Assembly: GCA_944321295.1 (NCBI GenBank)
Contig: CALUKU010000016.1
Location: forward strand, 1 to 64,000
From: an uncultured Prevotella sp.
GTDB lineage: Bacteria; Bacteroidota; Bacteroidia; Bacteroidales; Bacteroidaceae
DNA: 64,000 nt
Direction: 5' to 3'
Shown: one piece after another, positions 41,265 to 50,781 of the stretch
Position numbering within the stretch: position 1 is the first letter of the stretch
Layout of the letters: each line of letters starts with the position of its first letter
Position numbers and translations under genes: made by a program
The notes under the pieces: model-generated
The model's database searches: none
Seen by the model: the letters and a program-made list of their open reading frames with translations, nothing else
What the model was told of the DNA's origin: nothing

Positions 41265-42287
41265 ATGGGATTTTTTTCATTTATCCAAGAGATTGCAATG
41301 GACTTGGGCACGGCCAACACAATCATTATCAGTGATGACAAGATTGTGGTTGACGAGCCTTCGGTTGTGGCCCTCGACCGCCGCACGGACAAGATGATAG
41401 CCGTAGGCGAGAAGGCCAAGATGATGTATGAGAAGACTAACGACAACATACGCACCATACGCCCGCTGCGCGACGGCGTGATAGCCGACTTCACGGCATG
41501 CGAGCAGATGATGCGCGGACTGATAAGGATGGTACACACGGGCAGGCGCTTCTTCTCGCCGTCGCTGCGCATGGTGATCGGCGTTCCGTCAGGCTCTACC
41601 GAAGTGGAGCTGCGCGCCGTGCGCGACTCGGCCGAGCATGCCAACGGCCGCGACGTGTACTTGATATTCGAACCGATGGCGGCCGCCATCGGCATTGGCA
41701 TTGACGTAGAGGCCCCCGAGGGCAACATGATTGTCGACATAGGCGGCGGCAGCACCGAGATTGCCGTAATATCACTGGGCGGAATTGTGTCGAACAACTC
41801 GATACGCACCGCCGGCGACGACCTCACCGCCGAGATACAGGAATACATGAGCAAGCAGCACAACGTGAAAGTGAGCGAGCGCATGGCCGAAAGAATAAAG
41901 ATACATGTAGGCTCGGCGCTGACCGACCTCGGCGAGGAAGCTCCCGAAGACTACGTCGTGCACGGACCTAACAAGGTGACGGCGCTGCCCATGGAAGTGC
42001 CCGTATGCTATCAGGAGATAGCCCACTGCCTCGACCGCACAATAGCGAAAATTGAGAACGCCGTGCTCTCGGCCCTCGAGAAGACGCCGCCCGAGCTGTA
42101 TGCCGACATCGTGAAGAACGGTATCTACCTCACGGGCGGAGGCGCCCTGCTGCGCGGACTCGACAAGAGGCTCACCGATAAGATTAAGATACCATTCCAC
42201 GTAGCTGAAGACCCGCTGCACAGCGTGGCCAAAGGAGCGGGCATAGCGCTCAAGAACGTTGACCGCTTCTCATTCCTGATGAGGTAA
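41265..42287 (+). CDS. mreB: Rod-shape protein MreB
   Basis: A 340-residue actin-like ATPase. The phosphate loops are visible (MDLGTANTIII near residue 12, VDIGGGSTEIAVI near 160) along with the adenosine motif (YLTGGGALLRGLDKRL near 290). MreB forms filaments under the inner membrane that guide side-wall peptidoglycan synthesis. It is the first of five rod-shape genes, followed by mreC after three bases. Length and motifs are normal. Confidence 0.96.
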   Translation: MGFFSFIQEIAMDLGTANTIIISDDKIVVDEPSVVALDRRTDKMIAVGEKAKMMYEKTNDNIRTIRPLRDGVIADFTACEQMMRGLIRMVHTGRRFFSPSLRMVIGVPSGSTEVELRAVRDSAEHANGRDVYLIFEPMAAAIGIGIDVEAPEGNMIVDIGGGSTEIAVISLGGIVSNNSIRTAGDDLTAEIQEYMSKQHNVKVSERMAERIKIHVGSALTDLGEEAPEDYVVHGPNKVTALPMEVPVCYQEIAHCLDRTIAKIENAVLSALEKTPPELYADIVKNGIYLTGGGALLRGLDKRLTDKIKIPFHVAEDPLHSVAKGAGIALKNVDRFSFLMR

Positions 42288-42290
42288 GCA

Positions 42291-43172
42291 ATGCGTAACC
42301 TGATTGATTTTTTAGCGAAATACAATCACTGGTTTGTCTTTGTCATACTTGAAGTCATAAGCTTTGTGCTGCTTTTCAGGTTCAACAGTTACCAGGGCAG
42401 CGTGTGGTTCTCGTCGGCAAACGTAGTGGCCGGAAAGGTCTACGAGGTCGATTCGGCCATCAAGAATTACTTCAGTCTGACAAAGATAAACCGGCAACTC
42501 AACGTGCGCAACCTCTACCTCGAGCAGACCGTAAGGCGGCTGTCAGAGCAAATCGGCACGATGACCGGCGACTCGGCGAAGCCGGGCAGACAGACATGGC
42601 TTGCCAAAACGCAGGCACAGGTGCTGAAAGACTACAAGATGATACCCGCCAAGGTGATATCAAACTCGCTCGACAAGAAGGATAACTTCATAACAATCGA
42701 CAAGGGTGAGGCCGACGGCGTGCGCAAGGACATGGGCGTAGCCTGCGGCAACGGCGTCGTAGGCGTCGTGTACATGGTGTCGAAGCATTACGCCATAGTA
42801 ATCCCGCTGCTAAGCTCGAAGTCAAACGTCAGCGTAACAATCAGGAACAGAGGATATTACGGTTACCTGCACTGGACGGGCGGAGCGGCCGACCTGGCCT
42901 ACGTGGACGACATCCCGCGCCATGCGCATTTCCGCCTTGGCGACCTCGTTGAAACAAGCGGCTACTCGTCGATTTTCCCTCCCGGCATAATCGTCGGACA
43001 GATACTACATGTTTATAACTCGCGCGACGGCCTGTCATACCGCGTGCAAGTGAAGCTGACGACCGACTTCGGCAACCTGCGCGACGTCTGCGTGATTGAC
43101 AATAGCGCCATGCAAGAACGCATAGATCTGCTCCGCAACGCCGAGGACTCGTTGAAACTAAAGCAGAATTAA
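42291..43172 (+). CDS. mreC: Rod-shape protein MreC
   Basis: A 293-residue inner-membrane protein: one helix at about residues 14-32, a coiled-coil segment (about 55-100), and a periplasmic beta-domain with AKVISNSLDKKDNFITIDKG and VVGVVYMVSKHYAIVIPLLS, as in MreC. It links cytoplasmic MreB with periplasmic cell-wall enzymes such as PBP2. The gene lies between mreB and mreD with very short gaps. Confidence 0.94.
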   Translation: MRNLIDFLAKYNHWFVFVILEVISFVLLFRFNSYQGSVWFSSANVVAGKVYEVDSAIKNYFSLTKINRQLNVRNLYLEQTVRRLSEQIGTMTGDSAKPGRQTWLAKTQAQVLKDYKMIPAKVISNSLDKKDNFITIDKGEADGVRKDMGVACGNGVVGVVYMVSKHYAIVIPLLSSKSNVSVTIRNRGYYGYLHWTGGAADLAYVDDIPRHAHFRLGDLVETSGYSSIFPPGIIVGQILHVYNSRDGLSYRVQVKLTTDFGNLRDVCVIDNSAMQERIDLLRNAEDSLKLKQN

Positions 43173-43184
43173 GAGCGACAAGGT

Positions 43185-43685
43185 ATGAAGATTGAAACAA
43201 TAAGACACCTCTTCACGTTCATTATTCTATGCCTCGCGCAGGTGCTGGTGTTCAACCACGTCACCCTGCTCGGCTGCGCCACGCCGTTATTGTACGTCTA
43301 CTTCATAATGATGTTCAGGCGCGACTTTCCCAAATGGGCCGTGCTGCTTTGGAGTTTCAGCCTCGGAATAGTCATAGACATATTCTCAGACACGCCCGGA
43401 GTGGCCGCTTCGTCAGCCACTTTCCTCGGCCTGCTGCAACCTAATCTCGTCAATTTGTTTGCCACAAAAGACAGCGCCGAAGACCTCACGCCCACCATTA
43501 GGTCGCTCGGCATGGCGAAATACGTTTACTACACAATAGCGTGCGTGCTTACTTTCAACATTATTTTCTTCACCGTCGAGTCGTTCAATTTCTTCAATTG
43601 GCAGCAATGGGCGAAGAACATAGGCGGCAGCACCTTGCTTACGGTAGTACTAATACTTGCCATCGAGAACGCAAGAAAAAGGTAA
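43185..43685 (+). CDS. mreD: Rod-shape protein MreD
   Basis: A 166-residue, very hydrophobic inner-membrane protein with about five helices. Sequence conservation in the MreD family is weak; the call rests on size, the GIVIDIFSDTPGVAASSATF segment typical of the family, and the position between mreC and the PBP2 gene. MreD works with MreC and RodA in the elongation machinery. Confidence 0.9.
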   Translation: MKIETIRHLFTFIILCLAQVLVFNHVTLLGCATPLLYVYFIMMFRRDFPKWAVLLWSFSLGIVIDIFSDTPGVAASSATFLGLLQPNLVNLFATKDSAEDLTPTIRSLGMAKYVYYTIACVLTFNIIFFTVESFNFFNWQQWAKNIGGSTLLTVVLILAIENARKR

Positions 43686-43707
43686 TTAGGCGCAGAAAAG
43701 CGGATAT

Positions 43708-45561
43708 ATGGATAAAGATTACGGACTTGAAAACAGACAATATGTAATCGGCGGAGTCGCCGTATTCATCGTCGTGGTCTACATCATACGCCTTTTCACC
43801 CTCCAGATAATGAGCGACGACTACAAGAAAAACGCCGACAGCAACGCCTTTCTGAAAAAAGTAGAGTATCCGGCGCGCGGCGTTATTTCCGACAGGAACG
43901 GCCGCCTGCTGGTCTACAACCAAAACGCTTACGACATAATGGTGGTCATGAACGAAGAGAAAGGCCGCCTCGACACCCTTGACTTCTGCCAGTCGCTCGG
44001 CATAACGAAGGAATACTTCGACGAGAGAATGAAGCAAATAAAGGACAGGAACAAAAATCCCGGCTATTCTCCGTTCACCCAACAGACCTTCATGAGCCAG
44101 CTCTCTGAGAAGGAATTCAGCGTTTTCCAAGAAAAGATTTACCGCTATCCCGGCTTCTACGTCAGGCGACGGAGCGTCCGTCAGTACACAACGCCCTACG
44201 CCGCGCACGTCCTCGGCGACGTTGCAGAGGTGTCACAATCAGACATCGAAGACGATTCTTATTACCAACTTGGCGACTATATCGGCAAGCAAGGCGTAGA
44301 ACGCTACTACGAAAAGCAACTGCGCGGCGAGAAAGGCATACAAATCCTGCTGCGCGACGCCCACGGACGGATACAAGGCAGCTACATGAACGGCCAGCTG
44401 GACCGCCGCCCCGTGCCCGGCAAAGACCTCACCCTGAGCATCGACGTGAAGCTGCAGGCACTGGGCGAAAGGCTGCTTGAAGGCAAAATAGGCAGCATTG
44501 TGGCGATAGAACCGTCAACGGGCGAAGTGCTGTGCATGGTTTCATCGCCTACTTACGACCCGAGAATCATGACCGGGCGCAAACGAAGCAAAGCCCACGC
44601 CATGCTCGCCAAAGACCCGTGGATACCGCTTCTGAACCGCTCCATCATGGGAATGTATCCCCCAGGCTCCACATTTAAGACCACACAGGCACTCACGTTC
44701 CTGAACGAAGGCATAATAACGCCGGGCACGATGTTCCCCTGCAACCACGGTTTTTACTACCGCGGACTCCACGTCGGGTGCCACGGCCACGCCTCGCCGA
44801 TAAACCTTGTCCCGGCGTTGGGCACCTCGTGCAACGGCTACTTCTGCTGGGGATTATACTACATGCTCGGCAACAGAAAGAAATACAAAAGCGTGCAGGA
44901 GGCCATGAACACATGGCGCGACTACATGGTGAGCATGGGTTTCGGCTACAAACTCGGCATTGACCTGTACGGAGAGAAGCGCGGACTGATACCGAACGCA
45001 AAGTATTACGACAAGGCCTACCGCGGCTCGTGGAACGGACTGACCGTAATAAGCATTTCGATAGGCCAGGGCGAAGTGCTGCTTACGCCGCTGCAAATAG
45101 CCAACTTGGGCGCAACGATAGCCAACAGGGGCTACTTCTATACGCCCCACGTAGTCAAGAAAGTGAAAGGCGAACCGCTCGACACGGCATATACAAAGAA
45201 GCATTACACGATGGCAAGCCGCCGGGCTTACGACTACGTGGTAGCCGGCATGCGCCGGGCCGTAACCAGCGGCACGTGCCGAGCCGCCGACCGGGCCGAC
45301 TACGAGGTGTGCGGAAAGACGGGAACGGCGCAGAACCACGGACAAGACCACTCTATATTCATGGGCTTCGCGCCGATGAACAACCCCAAGATAGCCGTCG
45401 CCGTATATGTTGAGAACGGCGGTTTCGGTGCCGAATACGGCGTGCCCATCGGCGCGCTGATGATGGAACAATACATAAAAGGCAAGCTCTCGCCCGAATC
45501 GGAGAAGAAGGCGAACGACTTCCAGCACAGACGTATAGCTTATGGCACATCAAGCAGATAA
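43708..45561 (+). CDS. mrdA: Penicillin-binding protein 2 (peptidoglycan transpeptidase)
   Basis: A 617-residue class B penicillin-binding protein. One membrane helix (residues 12-30), a dimerisation domain with YPARGVISDRNGRLLVYN, and the transpeptidase domain with the catalytic serine in PPGSTFKTTQAL (SxxK), the SCN triad in GTSCNGYFCW and VCGKTGTAQNHG (KTG). It cross-links peptidoglycan during elongation and is a beta-lactam target. It overlaps rodA by 20 bases, the usual partner. Confidence 0.95.
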   Translation: MDKDYGLENRQYVIGGVAVFIVVVYIIRLFTLQIMSDDYKKNADSNAFLKKVEYPARGVISDRNGRLLVYNQNAYDIMVVMNEEKGRLDTLDFCQSLGITKEYFDERMKQIKDRNKNPGYSPFTQQTFMSQLSEKEFSVFQEKIYRYPGFYVRRRSVRQYTTPYAAHVLGDVAEVSQSDIEDDSYYQLGDYIGKQGVERYYEKQLRGEKGIQILLRDAHGRIQGSYMNGQLDRRPVPGKDLTLSIDVKLQALGERLLEGKIGSIVAIEPSTGEVLCMVSSPTYDPRIMTGRKRSKAHAMLAKDPWIPLLNRSIMGMYPPGSTFKTTQALTFLNEGIITPGTMFPCNHGFYYRGLHVGCHGHASPINLVPALGTSCNGYFCWGLYYMLGNRKKYKSVQEAMNTWRDYMVSMGFGYKLGIDLYGEKRGLIPNAKYYDKAYRGSWNGLTVISISIGQGEVLLTPLQIANLGATIANRGYFYTPHVVKKVKGEPLDTAYTKKHYTMASRRAYDYVVAGMRRAVTSGTCRAADRADYEVCGKTGTAQNHGQDHSIFMGFAPMNNPKIAVAVYVENGGFGAEYGVPIGALMMEQYIKGKLSPESEKKANDFQHRRIAYGTSSR

Positions 45562-47011
45562 ACAGCCGAGCGTGCTCCGCTCGTTAGACTGGTGGACGAT
45601 AGGTATCTACCTGGCGCTCCTCGCTTTCGGTTGGCTCAGCGTTTGCGGAGCCAGCTACACCTACGGCGACACCGACATACTGAGCCTCGGCACGCGTTCG
45701 GGCATGCAGATCGTGTGGATAGGCACGTCGATATGCCTCGGCTTCGTGCTGCTCATGCTCGACGACCGGTTTTACGACACCTTCGCCTACGTCATTTACG
45801 CCTTCCTGCTGCTGCTGCTGTTCATCACGATATTCAACCCCCACGAGATTAAAGGCTCGCGCTCGTGGCTCGTGTTAGGGCCGCTCAGGGTGCAGCCGGC
45901 CGAGTTCGCCAAGTTCGCCACGGCCCTGGCGGTGGCCAAGCTGATGAGCACTTACGGCTTTAACATCCACCGCTGGAAAGACTTTGCGGCCGCATGCGCC
46001 GTCGTGCTGCTGCCGATGATATTCATCATAGCCCAAAGGGAAACCGGCTCCGCCCTCGTCTACATCGCCTTTTTCCTAATGTTCTACCGCGAGGGAATGA
46101 CCGGCAGCGTATTGTTTACGGGCGTGGCAATGATTATTTACTTCGTCGTAGGCATACGCTACGAACAGAACCTGCTGCTCGACACGGGCACGTCAGTGGG
46201 CAAGTTCGCCGTGCTGACGCTCGTGCAGATATTCGCCTCCGGCATGGTTTACACCTACTGCAAGGACAAGCGGCAGGCTCTTACCATGCTGGGATACACA
46301 CTCGGCAGCACCCTTCTGGCGTTTCTCTTCGCCGAATTCGTCATCCCCTTCGACATCGTGTGGGTGCAGCTTGCGGCATGCGTGTTCCTTGTGGGCCACC
46401 TATTATATAACGGCCTCAACAAGCGCATACGCCATTATTTCTTCATCTCGCTGTTCACAGTCGGCTCAATAGCCTTTTTCTATTCGGCCGACTACGTGCT
46501 CAACAACATCCTCGAAGACCATCAGAGGGTCAGGATAAACGTGCTGCTGGGCCTCGACGACGACCTCTCGGGCGCCGGATACAACGTGCATCAGAGCGAA
46601 ATAGCCATCGGCTCGGGCGGACTGAAGGGCAAAGGCTTCCTCAACGGCACGCAGACCAAGCTGAAGTTCGTGCCCGAACAAGACACCGACTTCATCTTCT
46701 GCACCGTAGGCGAGGAAGAAGGCTTCCTCGGTTCGGCGGGCGTGCTGCTGCTGTTTCTCGCCCTAATACTGCGCCTCATCAAGATGGCCGAGCGCCAACC
46801 GTTCAAGTTCGGGCGCGTCTACGGCTACTGCGTGCTGAGCATATTCCTGTTCCACGTGTTCATCAACGTGGGCATGGTGCTCGGCCTGACGCCCGTTATA
46901 GGCATCCCCCTGCCCTTCTTCAGCTACGGCGGCTCGTCGCTCTGGGGCTTCACCATCCTGCTGTTCATCTTCCTTAGGATTGACGCCGGGCGCAATCTCG
47001 TCAGGACTTAA
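45542..47011 (+). CDS. rodA: RodA peptidoglycan glycosyltransferase
   Basis: A 489-residue SEDS-family inner-membrane protein with about ten helices. Family marks: KGSRSWLVLGPLRVQPAEFAK around residue 105, RETGSALVYIAF near 165, EQDTDFIFCTVGEEEGFLG near 380 and GIPLPFFSYGGSS at the C-terminus. RodA polymerises lipid II into glycan strands together with PBP2. It is longer than E. coli RodA (370) owing to additional sequence between about residues 200 and 330, which is common in Bacteroidetes. Last gene of the rod-shape operon. Confidence 0.95.
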   Translation: MAHQADKQPSVLRSLDWWTIGIYLALLAFGWLSVCGASYTYGDTDILSLGTRSGMQIVWIGTSICLGFVLLMLDDRFYDTFAYVIYAFLLLLLFITIFNPHEIKGSRSWLVLGPLRVQPAEFAKFATALAVAKLMSTYGFNIHRWKDFAAACAVVLLPMIFIIAQRETGSALVYIAFFLMFYREGMTGSVLFTGVAMIIYFVVGIRYEQNLLLDTGTSVGKFAVLTLVQIFASGMVYTYCKDKRQALTMLGYTLGSTLLAFLFAEFVIPFDIVWVQLAACVFLVGHLLYNGLNKRIRHYFFISLFTVGSIAFFYSADYVLNNILEDHQRVRINVLLGLDDDLSGAGYNVHQSEIAIGSGGLKGKGFLNGTQTKLKFVPEQDTDFIFCTVGEEEGFLGSAGVLLLFLALILRLIKMAERQPFKFGRVYGYCVLSIFLFHVFINVGMVLGLTPVIGIPLPFFSYGGSSLWGFTILLFIFLRIDAGRNLVRT

Positions 47012-47084
47012 CGCGGCTTACCTTAATATATAAAGCCAAGCCATGACGCCACATTCACGACAAGACCTTTAAATCAACATAATC

Positions 47085-48689
47085 ATGAACAAGCTATTAT
47101 TATCGCTGGCCATGCTCCTCATAGCGGGAACGGCCGGCGCACAGAACCCACAAGTAAAGACCCGCAACGGTATCCTTGAAGGACTCGAGGTGTCGGGCGT
47201 TAAAGTTTTCAAGGGCGTACCCTTCGCCCAACCGCCCGTCGGCGACCTGCGCTGGAAGGCTCCGCAGCCCGTCAAGGCATGGAGCGGAGTGCGCAAGGCT
47301 CACGAATACGGACCGAACCCCATGCAGCAGCCCATCTTCGGCGACATGAACTTCGGCACGAAGGAGATGAGCGAAGACTGCCTCTACCTCAACATCTGGA
47401 CTCCCGCAAAGACGATGACCGAGAAACTGCCCGTGCTGATATACTTCAACGGCGGCGGCCTTGTGGCAGGCAGCGGCAGCGAGCCGCGCTATGCCGGCAT
47501 GTCCATGGCCCGCAAGGGGGTCGTTTCGATAACGGCCAACTACCGTGAGGGCATTTTCGGCTTCTTCGCACACCCCGAGCTGTCGGCCGAAACGTCATAT
47601 AAAGGCTCTGGCAACTACGGCTTCCTCGACCAGGCAGCAGCCATAAAATGGGTCAAGGACAACATCGCTGCCTTCGGCGGCGACCCCGAGCGCATAACAA
47701 TCGCCGGCGAGTCGGCCGGCTCAATGTCGGTCAGCGCGCTGATGGCCTCGCCCGTAAGCAAGGGCCTCTTTGCGCAAGCCATAGGCTCAAGCGGCTCCGT
47801 TATTAGGAACGGCGCACTGAAAACGCTGAAGGAAGCCGAGAAAGAAGGCAAGAAAAAAGCCGAGGAACTGGGCTGCAAGTCGCTCAAGGAGCTGCGCGCC
47901 ATGCCCGCCGAGGAGCTGATGGAGCGCGCCGCCGTGACGGGACTGCCCGGCTATAACATCGACGGCTGCTTCTTCACCGAACAGCCCTCAACCACCTACG
48001 CCGAGGGCAGACAGGCCAATGTGCCCCTGCTGGTAGGCTCAAACTCGTTCGAGATGGCGCCAGCCTTCCTGCTCGGCGGCAAGCCCGCCACCATCGAAAA
48101 CTTGCACGAGGCACTTAAGAACATGTTCGGCAACCAGGCCGACAAGGTGATGCAGCTGTACGGCATAAAGACCGACGCCGACGTAAGCGGCAGCGCCGCC
48201 GCCCAGCTTGCCGGCGACATGTTCATCGCCCAGTCGACATGGAAGTGGGCCTACGCCCACGCCAAGAGCACCAGCCAGCCCGTTTACCGCTACATTTACT
48301 GCCACGCGCGCCCCGCGATGAGGGTCAAAGGCCTGAGCGCAGCACTGGCTGGAGGAGTGGTTAAGAAGGACGCCGACGCGCCCGAAGAGCCGCTGGCGCC
48401 CGGGGCCGTGCACTCGGCCGACATTGAATACGCCATGGGCACGCTGCCCACCAACCGTATTTACGACTGGCAGCCCGAAGACTTCATCATGTCAGACGTA
48501 TTCTCAAGCTACTACGCCAACTTCATAAAGACCGGCAACCCCAACGGCCTCGGCCTGACCGACTGGCGTCCCTGCACGGCCGGCGACACCACGCCGCTGC
48601 TGCTGCTCGACGTCGAGTCGCGCATGACCGACGACAAGCAGCTTGAGGAACGCCATCTCTTCATGGACACCCTAACGAACGGCAAATAA
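47085..48689 (+). CDS. Type B carboxylesterase/lipase family protein
   Basis: A 534-residue alpha/beta-hydrolase with a signal peptide (MNKLLLSLAMLLIAGTAGAQ). It has FKGVPFAQPPVGDLRWKAPQ near residue 44, EDCLYLNIWTP, the oxyanion-hole FNGGGLVAGS, the nucleophile serine in TIAGESAGSMSVSALM (about residue 210), and a histidine near HSADIEYAMG that may complete the triad. Bacterial members cleave carboxylic esters in the periplasm or outside; natural substrates here are unknown, with plant- or host-derived acyl esters as possibilities. It stands alone 73 bases after rodA and is followed by family A repeat 8. Confidence 0.92.
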   Translation: MNKLLLSLAMLLIAGTAGAQNPQVKTRNGILEGLEVSGVKVFKGVPFAQPPVGDLRWKAPQPVKAWSGVRKAHEYGPNPMQQPIFGDMNFGTKEMSEDCLYLNIWTPAKTMTEKLPVLIYFNGGGLVAGSGSEPRYAGMSMARKGVVSITANYREGIFGFFAHPELSAETSYKGSGNYGFLDQAAAIKWVKDNIAAFGGDPERITIAGESAGSMSVSALMASPVSKGLFAQAIGSSGSVIRNGALKTLKEAEKEGKKKAEELGCKSLKELRAMPAEELMERAAVTGLPGYNIDGCFFTEQPSTTYAEGRQANVPLLVGSNSFEMAPAFLLGGKPATIENLHEALKNMFGNQADKVMQLYGIKTDADVSGSAAAQLAGDMFIAQSTWKWAYAHAKSTSQPVYRYIYCHARPAMRVKGLSAALAGGVVKKDADAPEEPLAPGAVHSADIEYAMGTLPTNRIYDWQPEDFIMSDVFSSYYANFIKTGNPNGLGLTDWRPCTAGDTTPLLLLDVESRMTDDKQLEERHLFMDTLTNGK

Positions 48690-48735
48690 ACGTCAGCTTT
48701 AACTTTATGTAACACGCTGACATTCAACACGTTAT

Positions 48736-48794
48736 AAAAGGCGGTCTTTGAGGCTGCAAAAGGTAACCTTTTGCAGCCTCAAAGACCGCCTTTT
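48736..48794. repeat. Family A repeat array 8, perfect 28-base hairpin
   Basis: Arms 48736-48763 and 48767-48794 are perfect complements around TAA; centres of the two outer units are GCGGT and ACCGC. A degenerate further unit (GAAAGGTAAGCTTCC) follows up to about 48815. The bases before it (TGTAACACGCTGACATTCAA) recur before array A10. The 371-base gap also holds the ftcD promoter. Confidence 0.9.
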
Positions 48795-48935
48795 GGCGTC
48801 TGAAAGGTAAGCTTCCACAAGCTGACTACATTCCGCGCAAAAGGCCATCGCCCCGCAACCGAACACCCGCCGGCGCAAACCCGCCGCACTACCAAAAAGC
48901 AATGGAGGCTTGTTTTCTTTTTTTATAAGTTTTTT

Positions 48936-48967
48936 CTTGCGTTTTTTATGCAAATACACTAACTTTG
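48936..48967 (+). promoter_or_regulatory. Promoter of the histidine degradation operon
   Basis: CTTG (48936-48939), 20 bases, TAACTTTG (48960-48967), about 94 bases before ftcD. Confidence 0.65.
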
Positions 48968-49060
48968 CAGGTTGGAGCGTATAGACGGCGCTAAGCCGCC
49001 GACACGCCGCAAAACAAAATCGTACACCTTAAATATTAACGACTTATACAAATTAATGCT

Positions 49061-50779
49061 ATGGCAAAAACAAGGCAGATAGTAGAGTGTGTGCCCAACT
49101 TCAGCGAAGGGCGCGACAAGGCAGTTATCAAACAAATCACCGATGTGATTGAGAAGAGCGAGGGCGTAAAGCTCCTTGACGTCGACCCGGGCGAGGCCAC
49201 CAACCGCACGGTGGTGACGTTCGTAGGCGAACCCGACGCCGTAGTAGAGGCAGCGTTCAAGGCCGTAAAGAAAGCCGGCGAGGTGATAGACATGCGCCAT
49301 CACCACGGCGCCCACCCGCGCATGGGAGCCACAGACGTGTGCCCGCTCGTGCCCGTCAGCGGCATAACGCTTGAAGAGTGTGCCGAACTGGCCCGCAAAC
49401 TGGCCGAGCGCATAGCCGCCGAAACAGGCATACCGTGCTATTGTTACGAAGCCGCAGCCCTGAAACCCGAACGCCGCAACCTGGCCGTATGCCGCAAGGG
49501 CGAGTATGAGGCGCTGCCCGAGAAGCTCGCCGACCCCGCCGGCTGCCCCGACTTCGGCGCACGCCCGTTTGACGAGGGCGTAGCCAAGACAGGATGTACG
49601 GCCGTCGGTGCGCGCGACTTCCTCATCGCCGTGAACTTCAATCTCAACACTACATCTACGCGCCGCGCCAACGCCATAGCGTTCGACGTGCGTGAGAAAG
49701 GCCGCCCGAAGCGCACCGGCAACCCCATAACCGGCGAGATATGCCGCGACGAGAACGGCAAGCCCATCAACATCCCGGGCACGCTTAAGGGCACGAAAGC
49801 CATAGGATGGTTTATCAAGGAATACGGCATAGCGCAGGTTTCGATGAACATCACCGACATCAACGCCACCCCGCTGCACGTCGCCTTCGACGAAGTGTGC
49901 CGCGCCGCACAAGCCCGCGGACTGCGCGTGACGGGCACCGAAATCGTTGGACTTGTGCCCGAACGTGCCATAATCGACGCCGGCAAGCATTTCCTGCGCA
50001 AGCAGAACCGCTCTACGGGCATACCAAAGCAAGACATACTGAACATCGCCATAAAGTCTATGGGACTTGACGACCTGCGCCCGTTCGTACCCGAAGAAAA
50101 AGTGATAGAATACCTGCTTGACGCCGACAACTGCAACGGCGACAAGCTGACGGCACTCACCGTGAAAGGCTTCGCCGACGAAACCCTGCGCGAGTCACCC
50201 GCACCCGGCGGCGGCTCGGTGGCCGCATACATGGGCGCTTTGGGCGCAGCGCTGGGCACGATGGTGGCCAACCTGTCGGCACACAAGCCCGGATGGGACG
50301 ACCGCTGGGAAGAGTTCAGCCGCTGGGCCGATAAGGGAGTGGAACTCGAGGAGGAGCTTCTGCACCTCGTCGACGAAGACACCGAAGCCTTCAACCGCAT
50401 AATGGCGGCGTTCGGCATGCCTAAGAACACCGACGAAGACAAGCGCCTGCGCTCAGAGGCCATACAAAGCGCCACGCTGTTTGCCGCACAGGTGCCCCTG
50501 GAAACGATGAAAGCCTCGTTCAAGGCCTTCGAGATATGCAAGGCGATGGCCGAAACCGGCAATCCAAACAGCGTTTCTGACGCCGGCGTAGGTGCGCTCG
50601 CCGCACGCGCAGCCGTGCTTGGCGCAGGCCTCAACGTCAAGATTAACGCTTCTTCATTGAAAGACAAGGCGCAGGCTGAAGCACTTGTTTCAGAAGCCGG
50701 CAGGCTCATGGCAGAGGCCGACAAGGCGGAAAAGGAAATTATGACAATCGTTGAAGGAACAATAAATAAAAACATATAA
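49061..50779 (+). CDS. ftcD: Glutamate formimidoyltransferase fused to formimino-THF cyclodeaminase
   Basis: A 572-residue bifunctional enzyme. Residues 1 to about 330 match formiminotransferase (VECVPNFSEGRDKAVI, HHHGAHPRMGATDVCP, the IGWFIKEYGIAQVSMNITD block), which moves the formimino group of formiminoglutamate to tetrahydrofolate. From about 365 the cyclodeaminase follows (ESPAPGGGSVAAYMGALGAA, then helical stretches), releasing ammonia and forming methenyl-THF. First gene of the histidine operon, two bases before hutU. The fusion replaces the HutG/HutF routes used in other bacteria. Confidence 0.93.
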   Translation: MAKTRQIVECVPNFSEGRDKAVIKQITDVIEKSEGVKLLDVDPGEATNRTVVTFVGEPDAVVEAAFKAVKKAGEVIDMRHHHGAHPRMGATDVCPLVPVSGITLEECAELARKLAERIAAETGIPCYCYEAAALKPERRNLAVCRKGEYEALPEKLADPAGCPDFGARPFDEGVAKTGCTAVGARDFLIAVNFNLNTTSTRRANAIAFDVREKGRPKRTGNPITGEICRDENGKPINIPGTLKGTKAIGWFIKEYGIAQVSMNITDINATPLHVAFDEVCRAAQARGLRVTGTEIVGLVPERAIIDAGKHFLRKQNRSTGIPKQDILNIAIKSMGLDDLRPFVPEEKVIEYLLDADNCNGDKLTALTVKGFADETLRESPAPGGGSVAAYMGALGAALGTMVANLSAHKPGWDDRWEEFSRWADKGVELEEELLHLVDEDTEAFNRIMAAFGMPKNTDEDKRLRSEAIQSATLFAAQVPLETMKASFKAFEICKAMAETGNPNSVSDAGVGALAARAAVLGAGLNVKINASSLKDKAQAEALVSEAGRLMAEADKAEKEIMTIVEGTINKNI

Positions 50780-50781
50780 TC

